64,000 bases of DNA from LMUY01 sp965199105 (lineage in GTDB: Bacteria; Pseudomonadota; Alphaproteobacteria; Acetobacterales; Acetobacteraceae): positions 372,001-436,000 of the forward strand of contig CBDAQO010000002.1 of the NCBI GenBank assembly GCA_965199105.1, read 5' to 3'. Shown piece after piece: positions 27,025-36,140 of the stretch. The translations under genes were made by a program, and so were the position numbers. Every line of letters begins with the position of its first letter. Within the stretch, counting starts at the first letter, position 1. Below the pieces are notes generated by a model that was not told the DNA's origin, did not search any database, and saw only the letters and a list, made by a program, of their open reading frames with translations.

Positions 27025-28668
27025 TCACCTCGCTGCCTGTGGGTAGACCTGGCTCGCCTGCTCCGGTGACAGCACGCCCTCGGCCAGGTCGCGCTGCACC
27101 GCCGCGGGCGCGCGCTGGGCGGGCGGGCCGTAGCCGCCGGCGCCGGGGGTCACGATCTCCACCGTCTGGCCCGGCTGCAACACCCCGCTGCCGCCCACGA
27201 ACGGCGCCACGCCCGGGCCGTAGCCGAAGCGGCCGCTGCCCCCCGGCAAGCCGCCCTGCAGCCCCCAGGGTTGCGACAGCAGCCGCGAACCCTGTATGCG
27301 CAGCCGGGACGGCGCCTCGGCCCGGTAGACCCGGCGCAGCCCCATGCCGCCACGCTGCTGCCCGGCGCCGCCCGAACCGTCCACCAGCTCGTAGCGCAGC
27401 ACGGTGAGTGGATACTCGATCTCGAGCGCCTCCACCGGCAGGTTGCTGGTGTTGGTCATGTGCACGTGCACGCCGTCCAGCCCGTCCCGTCCCTGGCGCG
27501 CGCCGAAGCCGCCGCCGATGGTCTCGAGGTAGATCCAGGCGGCGCCGTCCGGCTGGGTGCCGATGAAGCTGGCCACCGCCACCGAGCCGTTATGCGCCGC
27601 CGACACCCGCTCCGGCACTGCCTGGGCCAAGGCGCCGTGGATCAGGTCCACCACGCGCTGGCAGGCACCGATGCGCCCGTTCACCGCCGCCGGATGGCTG
27701 CAGCTCACCAGCGACCCGGCGCGCGCGGTGACGTGCAGCGGGCGGGCGAGGCCGGCATTGGGCAGCACGGTCGGGTCCACCACGGCCTTTACGGCGTAGT
27801 ACACCGTGGAGAGCAGCGCGGTGTGCACCATGTTGAGCCCGGCGCGCACCTGGTCGGGCGCGTCGAAATGCAGCCGCATCTCGTTTCCTGCCACCTGGAT
27901 CGCGCAGGACATCGCCAGCTCGCCCTCGATCTCCGGGTCGTCGAACACGTCCTCGAAGCGGTAGTGGCCGTCTGGGATGGCGGCGATGCCAGCGCGCATC
28001 TTGCGTTCGGCATAGTCGAGCAGCGCGTCCCCGGCTTCCATCACGGTGGCGCTGCCATATTTGCGGCACAGCGCCTGCAGCCGCTCCACGCCGAGGCGGT
28101 TGGCCGCCATCTGCGCCCGCAAGTCGGACAGGCGTTCGCGCGGCACCTGGCAGTTCAGCAGGATCAGCTCCTGCACGTCGGCCTGCAGCTCGCCCGCGCG
28201 ATACAGCCGCACCGGCGGGATGCGCAGCCCCTCCTGGTAGATGTGGGCATGGCCGCGGTCGGCGAAGTCGGCGTGGTGCGCGGTGTTGACCGCCCAGGCC
28301 ACCATGGCGCCATCCACGAAGATCGGCTCGGCCAGCACGATGTCGGGCAGGTGGGTGCCGCCGCCCTCGTAGGCGTCGTTGCCCACGAACACGTCGCCCG
28401 GCCGCATCGCCGCCACCGGATGGCGCTGCATGATGTGCGGGATGATGCCGATGAAGGAGCCGAGATGCATCGGGATGTGCTCGGCCTGGCACAGCGTGTC
28501 GCCAGCGGTGTTGAACAGCGCGGTGGAACAGTCCCGCCGCTCCTTGATGTTGGTGGAGTAGCTCGCCCGCACCAGCGCCTCGCCCATCTCCTCGGTGATC
28601 GAGGAGAGCGCGCTGCCGATGATCTCGACGGTGATCGGGTCGATGCCCGCGGCAGGCGTGGCGGTCAT
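27025..28668 (-). CDS. hyuB: Hydantoinase B / oxoprolinase family protein
   Basis: A 547-residue subunit of an ATP-dependent amide-ring hydrolase. The N-terminus IDPITVEIIGSALSSITEEMGEAL is the standard HyuB opening. DCSTALFNTAGDTLCQAEHIPMHLG and the Gly-rich C-terminal region (GMGLRRVYR, VTPGAGGYGPP) are conserved. It overlaps hyuA by one base (TGATG), and the two proteins should form the active complex. Family members open N-methylhydantoin, 5-oxoproline or use acetone or acetophenone as substrates; the sequence alone does not decide. Confidence 0.9.
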   Translation of the reverse strand: MTATPAAGIDPITVEIIGSALSSITEEMGEALVRASYSTNIKERRDCSTALFNTAGDTLCQAEHIPMHLGSFIGIIPHIMQRHPVAAMRPGDVFVGNDAYEGGGTHLPDIVLAEPIFVDGAMVAWAVNTAHHADFADRGHAHIYQEGLRIPPVRLYRAGELQADVQELILLNCQVPRERLSDLRAQMAANRLGVERLQALCRKYGSATVMEAGDALLDYAERKMRAGIAAIPDGHYRFEDVFDDPEIEGELAMSCAIQVAGNEMRLHFDAPDQVRAGLNMVHTALLSTVYYAVKAVVDPTVLPNAGLARPLHVTARAGSLVSCSHPAAVNGRIGACQRVVDLIHGALAQAVPERVSAAHNGSVAVASFIGTQPDGAAWIYLETIGGGFGARQGRDGLDGVHVHMTNTSNLPVEALEIEYPLTVLRYELVDGSGGAGQQRGGMGLRRVYRAEAPSRLRIQGSRLLSQPWGLQGGLPGGSGRFGYGPGVAPFVGGSGVLQPGQTVEIVTPGAGGYGPPAQRAPAAVQRDLAEGVLSPEQASQVYPQAAR

Positions 28669-30728
28669 CAGGCGAACTCCAGGATGAGGTTCAGGTGCGG
28701 CTCGACGCGAGCGGTCATGCCGGGCAGCACCAGGGTGGTGGCGTCCATCTGCTCCACGATGGCCGGGCCGGTGAAGCGGTTGCCGGCGCGCAGGCGGTCG
28801 CGGTCATACACCGGGCAGGCGACGAACCCGCCGGCTTCCGGCAGCCACACGTCGCGGGTGGCTGCGATGGCGGCCGTGGCGTCGGGGCCCGCCTCGTCCT
28901 GCGGCGGGAAGGCGGCCTTGCGCACCAGCCCGGTCGCCTCGATGCGGGAGGTGACGAGCTGCACCGCTTCGCCCGCGGCCACGAAGCCGTACATGCGGCG
29001 ATGGGCGGCGGCGAACCCCTCGGCCAGGCTGTCGAGCGAGGCCTGCGTCACCGGGCCGGCCGGCACGCTCACCGGCAGCTCGTAGTTTTGCCCGGCATAG
29101 CGCATGTCCACCGTGCGGGTGAGCTGGCGCTCGCCGACCGCCTCGGCGTCGAACCAGGCCTCGGCTTGGGCGCGCAGGCCGGCGAAGGCGTCCTCCAGCA
29201 CGGCCGCGGCGGGCGGGGCGAGCGTGGTGAGCCGGGTGGTGGCGAAGTCCGCGCGCAGGTCGGTCAGCAGCAGGCCCATGGCGCAGAGGATGCCCGGGTT
29301 ACGCGGCACCAGCACGCGGGCGATGTCGAGCTCGCGGGCCAGCCGGGCGGCATGCAGCGGCCCGGCGCCGCCGAATGCGGCCAGCGTGTAGTCCCGTGGG
29401 TCGTAGCCGCGCTGCACGCTCACCACGCGGATGGCGCGCGCCATGTTGGCGGTGACCACGCTGACAATGCCCTGCGCGGTCTGCATCAGCCCCAGACCGA
29501 GCCGGTCCGCCAGCCCGGCGATGGCCTCGCGCGCCAGGTCCTGCCGGATCGGCATGCGGCCGCCGAGCAGGTGGGTGGGGTTGAGCGTCTGCAGCACCAC
29601 GTTGGCGTCGGTGACCGCCGGGCCCGCGCTGGCCGAACCGGCGTCGCCGTGGCCGTAGCACACTGGCCCCGGCATGGCGCCGCAGGATTGCGGGCCGACC
29701 TTGAGCAGCCCGCCGCTGTCCACGTAGGCGATCGAGCCGCCACCGGCGCCCACGGTGTGGATGTCCAGCATGGGCGCCTTGATCGGGTAGCCATGCACGG
29801 TGGCCTCGTTGGTGAGCCGGCACACGCCGCCCTGCAGCAAGGCGACGTCAGTGCTGGTGCCGCCCATGTCGAAGGTGATGAGGTCGGGCAACCCGGCGAC
29901 GCGGCCCACCTCCTGCGCGCCCACCACCCCCGTGCTGGGGCCGGACAGCACGGTGCGCACCGGCAGGCGGGCGGCTTGGCCGAAGCCGATCACGCCGCCG
30001 TTGGACTGCGTCAAGTGCGGCGCGGTGCGAAGGCCGAGAGCGGTGAGCCGGCCGGCTAGCCGCTCGATGTAGCCTCGCATCACCGGGCCGAGATAGGCGT
30101 TGACCACGGCGGTGCTCATCCGCTCGAACTCGCGGAACTCGGGCGCCACCTCGTGGCCGGTGCAGAGGAACACGCCGGGCAGCTCTTCGGCGAGAATGCG
30201 GCGCGTGGCCTCCTCGTGCTGCGGGCGCAGGAAGCCGTAGAGGAAGGAGATGGCGACCGCCGCCACACCCGCCGCGCGCAACGCCCGCGCGGCCTGGCGA
30301 ACGGCGGCTTCGTCGAGCGCGGTCTCCACCGTGCCGTCATGGCGCACCCGCTCCGGCACGCCGAACCGCAGGTCCCGCGCGACCAGGGTCGGCGGTTTCT
30401 CCACCATCAGGTCGTAGAGGTCGGGGCGCTTCTGGCGGCCGATCTCGAGCAAGTCGCGAAACCCGTCACTGGTGACCAGCCCGGTCTTGGCGCCGCGATG
30501 CTGGATCAGCGCGTTGGTGCCAACGGTGGTGCCATGGCCGAAATACCCCACGGCGGCGGCAGTGGCACCCACCAGGCCGACGCCTTGCTCGACACCCTCC
30601 GCGATGCCGCGCGAGGGATCCTCGGGGGTGGAGGGCACTTTCCAGACCGTGATGCGCCCGGTTTCGTCATCGAACAGGCAGATGTCGGTGAAGGTGCCGC
30701 CCGAATCCACGCCAACCCGCAAGGCCAA
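28668..30728 (-). CDS. hyuA: Hydantoinase A / oxoprolinase family protein
   Basis: A 686-residue ATP-binding subunit of the hydantoinase/oxoprolinase family. The actin-like phosphate-binding motif GVDSGGTFTD is at residues 5-14, followed by KVPSTPEDPSRGIAEGV; GHGTTVGTNALIQHRGAKTG is the family's second motif, and FDMGGTSTDVALL and HTVGAGGGSIA are further conserved nucleotide-site loops. It pairs with hyuB. It starts 21 bases after hbd, so one transcript may cover etf, hbd and hyu genes. The likely role is ATP-driven cleavage of an imported cyclic amide or a related substrate. Confidence 0.9.
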   Translation of the reverse strand: MALRVGVDSGGTFTDICLFDDETGRITVWKVPSTPEDPSRGIAEGVEQGVGLVGATAAAVGYFGHGTTVGTNALIQHRGAKTGLVTSDGFRDLLEIGRQKRPDLYDLMVEKPPTLVARDLRFGVPERVRHDGTVETALDEAAVRQAARALRAAGVAAVAISFLYGFLRPQHEEATRRILAEELPGVFLCTGHEVAPEFREFERMSTAVVNAYLGPVMRGYIERLAGRLTALGLRTAPHLTQSNGGVIGFGQAARLPVRTVLSGPSTGVVGAQEVGRVAGLPDLITFDMGGTSTDVALLQGGVCRLTNEATVHGYPIKAPMLDIHTVGAGGGSIAYVDSGGLLKVGPQSCGAMPGPVCYGHGDAGSASAGPAVTDANVVLQTLNPTHLLGGRMPIRQDLAREAIAGLADRLGLGLMQTAQGIVSVVTANMARAIRVVSVQRGYDPRDYTLAAFGGAGPLHAARLARELDIARVLVPRNPGILCAMGLLLTDLRADFATTRLTTLAPPAAAVLEDAFAGLRAQAEAWFDAEAVGERQLTRTVDMRYAGQNYELPVSVPAGPVTQASLDSLAEGFAAAHRRMYGFVAAGEAVQLVTSRIEATGLVRKAAFPPQDEAGPDATAAIAATRDVWLPEAGGFVACPVYDRDRLRAGNRFTGPAIVEQMDATTLVLPGMTARVEPHLNLILEFA

Positions 30729-30749
30729 TGGGCAATCTCCCGCTTTGGG

Positions 30750-31640
30750 CTATCGGGTCGGTGTGGGCGGCGTGCTGCTGTAGTCGTAGAAGCCGCGCCC
30801 CGCCTTGCGACCGAGCCAGCCGGCCTCGACGTATTTCACCAGCAACGGGCACGGGCGATACTTGCTGTCCGACAACCCCTCGTATAGCACCTGCATGATC
30901 GACAGGCAGGTGTCCAACCCGATCAGGTCGCCCAGCTCCAGCGGCCCCATCTTGTGGTTGGCGCCGAGCTTTAGCGCGATGTCGATGCCCGTGACAGTGC
31001 CCACGCCCTCGTAGAGCGCATAGACCGCCTCGTTGATCATCGGCACCAGGATGCGGTTCACGATGAACGCCGGGTAGTCCTCCGACACGGCGATGGTCTT
31101 GTCGAGCCGCTGCGCCAACGTCGCCACCGCCTGGAACGTGGCCTGCGACGTGGCGATGCCGCGGATGACCTCCACCAGGTTCATCACCGGCACCGGGTTC
31201 ATGAAGTGCATGCCGATGAACTGGCCGGGCCGGTCGGTGGTGGCGCCGAGCCGGGTGATCGAGATCGAGGAGGTGTTGCTCGCCACCAGGCAGGCCGGCG
31301 ACAGATGCGGCGTCAACCCGCGGAAGATCGCCCGCTTGACCTCCTCCTTTTCGGTCGCCGCCTCGATCACCAGGTCGCAGTCGCCGAATGAGAGGTAGTC
31401 GGCTGCCGTGGTGATGCGCTCCAGCGCCGCCGCCTTGGCCGCTTCGGTCACGCTGCCCTTGGCGACCTGGCGGTCCATGTTCTTGCTGATGTTGGCCACG
31501 CCCTTGGCCAGCGCCTCAGCCTTGGCGTCCATCAGCACCACCGGCAGCCCGGCCAACGCACAGACATGGGCGATGCCGCTGCCCATCTGGCCGGCGCCGA
31601 TCACGCCGACCGTCTCGATCGTCACCGCCGGGTCAGGCAT
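30750..31640 (-). CDS. hbd: 3-hydroxybutyryl-CoA dehydrogenase
   Basis: A 296-residue NAD(P)-dependent dehydrogenase acting on 3-hydroxyacyl-CoA. The Rossmann motif GAGQMGSGIAHV is near the N-terminus, the catalytic His is in FIGMHFMNPVPVM with Glu and Asn partners in EVIRG and FIVNRIL, and the C-terminal domain reads HKMGPLELGDLIGLD. The ATG at 31640 overlaps the etfA stop (TGATG); a GTG three bases upstream would give a GTGA overlap instead. etfBA-hbd is a common alphaproteobacterial cluster used in fatty-acid, PHB and butyrate metabolism. Confidence 0.92.
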   Translation of the reverse strand: MPDPAVTIETVGVIGAGQMGSGIAHVCALAGLPVVLMDAKAEALAKGVANISKNMDRQVAKGSVTEAAKAAALERITTAADYLSFGDCDLVIEAATEKEEVKRAIFRGLTPHLSPACLVASNTSSISITRLGATTDRPGQFIGMHFMNPVPVMNLVEVIRGIATSQATFQAVATLAQRLDKTIAVSEDYPAFIVNRILVPMINEAVYALYEGVGTVTGIDIALKLGANHKMGPLELGDLIGLDTCLSIMQVLYEGLSDSKYRPCPLLVKYVEAGWLGRKAGRGFYDYSSTPPTPTR

Positions 31641-32575
31641 CACGCCCGCTCCAGTTCCGCCTGCAGCTCGGGCAGCGCCTTGAACAGGTCCGCCACCAGG
31701 CCGTAATCGGCCACCTGGAAGATCGGCGCGTCCTCATCCTTATTGATGGCCACGATAACCTTGCTGTCCTTCATGCCGGCGAGATGCTGGATAGCGCCCG
31801 AGATACCCACCGCCACATAGAGGTCGGGCGCCACGATCTTGCCGGTCTGCCCAACCTGGTAGTCGTTCGGCACGAACCCGGCGTCCACCGCGGCGCGGGA
31901 GGCGCCCATCGCGGCCCCCAATTGGTCGGCGATCGGCTCCAGCAGCTTGAAGTTGTCGCCGCTCTGCATGCCGCGGCCGCCCGAGACCACCACGCGCGCC
32001 GCCGTCAGCTCCGGCCGTTCGGACTTGGAGAGGTCGGCCGAGACGAACTTGGACAGGGTGGACGCTACGCTCACCGTCACGTCCTCGATGCTGGCGGCAC
32101 CGCCTTCGAGCGCCACCGGGTCGAACGAGGCGGCGCGCACGGTCAGCACCTTCTTGGCGTCGGCGGAGGCGACCGTGGCCATCGCATTGCCGGCATAGAT
32201 CGGCCGGATGAAGGTCTGCGCGTCGACCACGCCCGAGATGTCGCTGATCGGCTGCACGTCCAGCAGGGCGGCGGCGCGCGGCATCACGTTCTTGCCGGTC
32301 GCGGTGGCCGCGGCCATGAGCTGCTCGTAGCGCGGGGCGAGCGCCACCAGCAGGTCCGCCAGCGGCTCGGCCAGATTATGGGCGAACACCGGGGATTGCG
32401 CCTTCAGCACGCAGCTCACCCCCGGGAGCTTGGCCGCCGCCGCGCAGGCCGCCGCCACGTCCGACCCGGCGACCAGCACATGCACCTCGCCCAAATGGCG
32501 CGCGGCGGTGATTGCACTGCGGGAGGGCTGCTTGATCTCCGCCCCGTCGAAATCCAGCAAAACCAGCGTTGTCAT
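31640..32575 (-). CDS. etfA: Electron transfer flavoprotein alpha subunit
   Basis: A 311-residue subunit of the ETF heterodimer that carries electrons from acyl-CoA and other flavin dehydrogenases to ETF-quinone oxidoreductase. The C-terminal FAD domain is clear: VVSGGRGMQSGDNFKLLEPI, YQVGQTGKIVAPDLYVAVGISGAIQHLAGM and the end INKDEDAPIFQVADYGLVADLF. The start follows the etfB stop with no gap. Length is normal. It may serve the dehydrogenases of this block as well as general beta-oxidation. Confidence 0.95.
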   Translation of the reverse strand: MTTLVLLDFDGAEIKQPSRSAITAARHLGEVHVLVAGSDVAAACAAAAKLPGVSCVLKAQSPVFAHNLAEPLADLLVALAPRYEQLMAAATATGKNVMPRAAALLDVQPISDISGVVDAQTFIRPIYAGNAMATVASADAKKVLTVRAASFDPVALEGGAASIEDVTVSVASTLSKFVSADLSKSERPELTAARVVVSGGRGMQSGDNFKLLEPIADQLGAAMGASRAAVDAGFVPNDYQVGQTGKIVAPDLYVAVGISGAIQHLAGMKDSKVIVAINKDEDAPIFQVADYGLVADLFKALPELQAELERA

Positions 32576-33325
32576 TTAAATCACCTTGGCTTCGGTCTTC
32601 AACTTGGCGACCAGCTCCTCGACCGAACCGACCTTCTGCCCCGCCTGCCGCCGCGGCGGCTCCGCCACGCTCACGATGCGCAACCGCGGCGCCGGGTCGA
32701 CGCCGAGCGCGTCGGGCTTGATCGTCTCAATCGGCTTCTTGCGCGCCTTCATGATGTTCGGCAGCGAGGCGTAGCGCGGCTCGTTCAGCCGCAGGTCGGC
32801 CGTGATCACCGCGGGCAGGCTCAGCTCCACCGTCTCGAGCCCGCCATCCACCTCGCGCGTCACCACCGCACTCTGGCCCGAAAGCTCCACCTTGGACGCG
32901 AACGTGCCCTGCGACCAGCCGAGCAGGGCGGCCAGCATCTGGCCGGTGGCGTTCATGTCGTCGTCGATCGCCTGCTTGCCCATCAGCACCAGTCCGGGCG
33001 ACTCGCGCTGCACCAGCGCGCGCAACAGCTTGGCCACCGCCAGCGGCTGCAGCTCTACGTCGGTCTCGACCAGGATACCGCGGTCGATCCCCATCGCGAG
33101 CGCCGTGCGGATGGTCTCGGTGCAGGCCGCAACCCCCATCGACACGGCCACCGTCTCGGTCGCGATGCCGCGTTCCTTGAGCCGGATCGCCTCTTCCACT
33201 GCAATCTCGTCGAACGGGTTCATCGACATCTTCAGCCCGGCGATGTCCACGCCCGAGCCATCCGATTTCACCCGGATCTTGGCGTTGTAGTCGACCACCC
33301 GCTTGACTGGGACTAGAATCTTCAT
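32576..33325 (-). CDS. etfB: Electron transfer flavoprotein beta subunit
   Basis: A 249-residue AMP-binding subunit of ETF. MKILVPVKRVVDYNAKIRVK is the standard N-terminus, NPFDEIAVEEAIRLKE follows, and VLMGKQAIDDDMNATGQMLAALLGW is the ETF-beta signature region. The ATG at 33323-33325 gives the usual family length; the open frame further upstream is not conserved-looking. A candidate sigma-70 promoter lies at 33433-33461. It heads the block of ten minus-strand genes down to 20101. Confidence 0.95.
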   Translation of the reverse strand: MKILVPVKRVVDYNAKIRVKSDGSGVDIAGLKMSMNPFDEIAVEEAIRLKERGIATETVAVSMGVAACTETIRTALAMGIDRGILVETDVELQPLAVAKLLRALVQRESPGLVLMGKQAIDDDMNATGQMLAALLGWSQGTFASKVELSGQSAVVTREVDGGLETVELSLPAVITADLRLNEPRYASLPNIMKARKKPIETIKPDALGVDPAPRLRIVSVAEPPRRQAGQKVGSVEELVAKLKTEAKVI

Positions 33326-33432
33326 AGTCGTTCCGGACTTCCTACGGGCTGAGACGAGCTGACAACGCGGGGGACGCGGCCAGGGATGCCGCCAAAAGCA
33401 GCCCGGTGCCGCGCCGCGCGCAAACGATCGCA

Positions 33433-33461
33433 AGCTTAGAAGCCGCTCCGGACCAGGTCAA
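33433..33461 (-). promoter_or_regulatory. Candidate promoter of the etfBA-hbd block
   Basis: On the minus strand TTGACC (33461-33456) is followed by a 17-base spacer and TAAGCT (33438-33433). The -35 matches the sigma-70 consensus at five of six positions and the -10 at three. It is about 108 bases upstream of the etfB ATG. Confidence 0.4.
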
Positions 33462-33497
33462 ACGAGGCGCCCAATGCCCGTCACGCCCCGCAGCCGG

Positions 33498-33701
33498 CTA
33501 GCTCCGCAATAAATGGAGCAGCAACACGAACAAAACCAGCGTGCCAGCCTGCAGCAGCACCCGCCACTGCATCAGCTTGTTGGACCGCCGAGGGTCCCCC
33601 CCGCCGCGGGCAAGCCCGATCAGCCCGGCGAACAGCACGCCGAGCGTGGCCAGCATCAGCCCCACCACCAGCACGATCAACACAATCTTCATGCTGTTCA
33701 T
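33498..33701 (-). CDS. Twin transmembrane helix small protein (HIG1-like)
   Basis: A 67-residue membrane protein with two hydrophobic helices (KIVLIVLVVGLMLATLGVLFAG split by a loop from LLQAGTLVLFVLLLHLL). The loop GGGDPRRSNKLMQWRVLLQ is the HIG1-type motif (NKLM, R, Q) found in small alphaproteobacterial proteins. HIG1-domain proteins associate with cytochrome oxidase in mitochondria; in bacteria the role is only suggested. The start may be the Met at 33701 or the one three codons in. It is divergent from the MscS-family gene. Confidence 0.8.
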   Translation of the reverse strand: MNSMKIVLIVLVVGLMLATLGVLFAGLIGLARGGGDPRRSNKLMQWRVLLQAGTLVLFVLLLHLLRS

Positions 33702-33782
33702 CTAGGCTTGGCGGGCGGAATGTGCAGCCCGCCCGCAGCCGTCCGGTTGACACGCCGCCGCCCGGGCAGGACGAGAAGCAGC

Positions 33783-36140
33783 ATGCGATTTATATGTCTG
33801 GTCTTCCTTGCCCTTGCCAGCCTCGCCGGGCGCCCCGCCGCGGCCGCCGCCCCGCCGCAGCCAGAAGCCGCGGCAACGCTCACCCCTGCCCAGGCCCAGG
33901 CCGTGCTGGACGTGTTGCAGGACGACAAGAAGCGCACCCAGTTCGAGGCCGTGCTGCAAAGCATGATCCGCGCCGCGCCCACGGTGGCGCCGCATTCCGT
34001 GACGTCCCTCGCCTCCAACAGCGTGGGCGCCGAGCTGCTGGTGCAGGGCGAGAGCTGGGCCGAGAGCAGCGCCCGCCAGCTCCGCAGCGCCGTCACCGCG
34101 GTGGGCGGGCTGGCGCAGGTTTGGACCTGGCTCGCCACCACCGTGCAGAGCCCGGACGCGCTGGCCACCCTCGCCGGCTCGCTGTGGAAACTCGCCGTCA
34201 TCCTCGCCGTGTCGCTGGCGGCGGAGTGGGCGGTGATCCGGCTGCTCGCAAGCTTCCGCCGCATCCTGGTCGGCCGCGTCCCGTTCGACCCGGCGACCCC
34301 GGAGCCCGAGGCTGAGGCGCCCGGCGCCGAAACGCCGCCGGGTCAGCCCGAGGCGCCGCCGGGCCAGCACCGCCGCCTGAGCGTGGCCTGGCGCATGCTG
34401 CGGCGGCTGCCCTTCGTCCTGCTGGCCCTGCTGCTCGACCTGGTGCCCATCGCCGCGTTCGCCGCGCTGGGCAATGCCCTGCTGGCCCTCCCGCTCGGCA
34501 TCACCGCCAACGACCGGCTGGTCGTGGTGGCCGTGGTGGGCGCCTACGTCGTGTGCCGGGTCGTGCTGTGCCTCACCCGCGCCATCGTCGCACCCGACCA
34601 TCCCAGCATGCGCCTGGTGCGCTGCACCGATGACACCGCCAGCTACGTGTTCCGCTGGGTCCGCCGCATCAGCACGGTGGCGGTCGCGGGCTATGCCGTG
34701 GCCGAGGTGGCGCTGCTGTTTGGCCTGTCGCGCCCGGCGCACGACGTGCTGATCAAGCTGGTCGCCCTCGCGGTGCACCTCATGCTGGTGGTCGTCGTGC
34801 TGCAGGTGCGCCATGGGGTGGAGGCCCGGCTGCGGCCCCGCAAGCACGCGACCGGGGTGATCGCCAGCCTGCAATACCAGTTCGCGCATCGCTGGCACCA
34901 CATCGCCATCTTCTACAACATCGCGCTCTGGCTGGTGGTCGCCGCCGAAATCCGCGACGGCTATGTCCGCCTGCTGCACTTCTTCCTCGTCACCACCGGC
35001 ACGTTGCTGGTCGCGCGGCTGGTCGCCATCGTCGTGCTTGGCGCGCTGGACCGGGCGCTGCGCACCGAAGCCGACGGTGTCAGCGAAAAGCCCTCGCTCG
35101 AGCAACGCATCATCCAATACTATCCGCTCATCCGCGCCAGCCTGGTCGCGCTGATCATGGCCACCACCGCGATCGGCCTGCTCGAGGTGTGGGGCTTCAG
35201 CCCGCTCACCTGGTTCACGGTGGGCAAGCTAGGGGCGCGGCTGGTCAGCGCGGTGCTGACCTCGGGGCTGACGGTGGTGATCGCCGTCGTGGTTTGGGAG
35301 GTCGTCAACGCCAGCGTGGAGAGCAAGGTGACGGCCCTGGCACGCGCCGCCCAAACCGCGCGCGCCGCCCGCCTGCGCACCCTGCTCCCGATGTTGCGCA
35401 CCACCTTGGCGGTCGCGCTGGTGATCATGGCCGGGCTGATCGTGCTGAGCCAAATCGGCGTCAACATCGCCCCCCTGCTGGCCGGCGCCGGCGTGCTGGG
35501 CGTGGCGATCGGCTTCGGCAGCCAAAAACTGGTGCAGGACCTCATCACTGGCCTGTTCCTACTGCTCGAGAACACCATGCAGGTGGGCGACGTGGTCACG
35601 CTCGCGAGCCTCACCGGCACGGTGGAATACCTCTCCATCCGCACCATCCGGCTGCGCGCGCTGGACGGCTCGATGCACATCATCCCGTTCTCCTCCGTCA
35701 CCACCGTCACCAACCAGACGCGGGACTTTTCCTACGCCTTGGTCGACCTGCCGATTGGGCTGGACGAGGAGCCCGACCGCGTGGCGGAGCTGCTGAGCGA
35801 GCTGGTACGCACGATGCGGCGCGAGCCGCGCTGGGAGCAGTCGATCACGGCCGACCTCGAGGTGATGGGCGTGTACGCCTTCACCGACACGAACTGGACC
35901 ATGCGCGTCCGCATCCGTACGCTGCCGTCGCAGCGCTGGGCGGTGAACCGGGAGTTCAACCGCCGGGTGAAATACTGCTTCGACCAAAACGCGGTGCAAA
36001 GCCCGATCACCTCCTATAGGGTACAGGGCTGGCTGCCACCCGGCTCGGAGCGCGCCATTCCGAAGCCGCCGCCCGCCCCAGCTTTGCCCACCCCGCCGCC
36101 CGCGCTCGCGCCGGCCCCCCTGCAGGACGCCGCCCAATGA
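33783..36140 (+). CDS. Large MscS-family mechanosensitive channel (YbiO/MscM-like)
   Basis: A 785-residue inner-membrane channel. A cleavable signal (ICLVFLALASLAGRPAAAAA) leads to a periplasmic N-terminal region, then several extra membrane helices and a Pro/Glu-rich loop (PATPEPEAEAPGAETPPGQP). The MscS core comes last: the Gly/Ala-packed pore helix LLAGAGVLGVAIGFGSQKLV, then the beta domain with VGDVVTLASLTGTVEYLSIR and IIPFSSVTTVTNQTRD. A Pro/Ala-rich tail ends the protein. It should open under hypo-osmotic stress. Its stop overlaps the start of a 2-oxoglutarate oxygenase gene (ATGA). Confidence 0.88.
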   Translation: MRFICLVFLALASLAGRPAAAAAPPQPEAAATLTPAQAQAVLDVLQDDKKRTQFEAVLQSMIRAAPTVAPHSVTSLASNSVGAELLVQGESWAESSARQLRSAVTAVGGLAQVWTWLATTVQSPDALATLAGSLWKLAVILAVSLAAEWAVIRLLASFRRILVGRVPFDPATPEPEAEAPGAETPPGQPEAPPGQHRRLSVAWRMLRRLPFVLLALLLDLVPIAAFAALGNALLALPLGITANDRLVVVAVVGAYVVCRVVLCLTRAIVAPDHPSMRLVRCTDDTASYVFRWVRRISTVAVAGYAVAEVALLFGLSRPAHDVLIKLVALAVHLMLVVVVLQVRHGVEARLRPRKHATGVIASLQYQFAHRWHHIAIFYNIALWLVVAAEIRDGYVRLLHFFLVTTGTLLVARLVAIVVLGALDRALRTEADGVSEKPSLEQRIIQYYPLIRASLVALIMATTAIGLLEVWGFSPLTWFTVGKLGARLVSAVLTSGLTVVIAVVVWEVVNASVESKVTALARAAQTARAARLRTLLPMLRTTLAVALVIMAGLIVLSQIGVNIAPLLAGAGVLGVAIGFGSQKLVQDLITGLFLLLENTMQVGDVVTLASLTGTVEYLSIRTIRLRALDGSMHIIPFSSVTTVTNQTRDFSYALVDLPIGLDEEPDRVAELLSELVRTMRREPRWEQSITADLEVMGVYAFTDTNWTMRVRIRTLPSQRWAVNREFNRRVKYCFDQNAVQSPITSYRVQGWLPPGSERAIPKPPPAPALPTPPPALAPAPLQDAAQ

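Noticed and set aside
33327..33433. Longer etfB with an N-terminal extension
   Set aside because: The extra residues are basic and not ETF-like; the ATG at 33325 gives the normal 249-residue protein.
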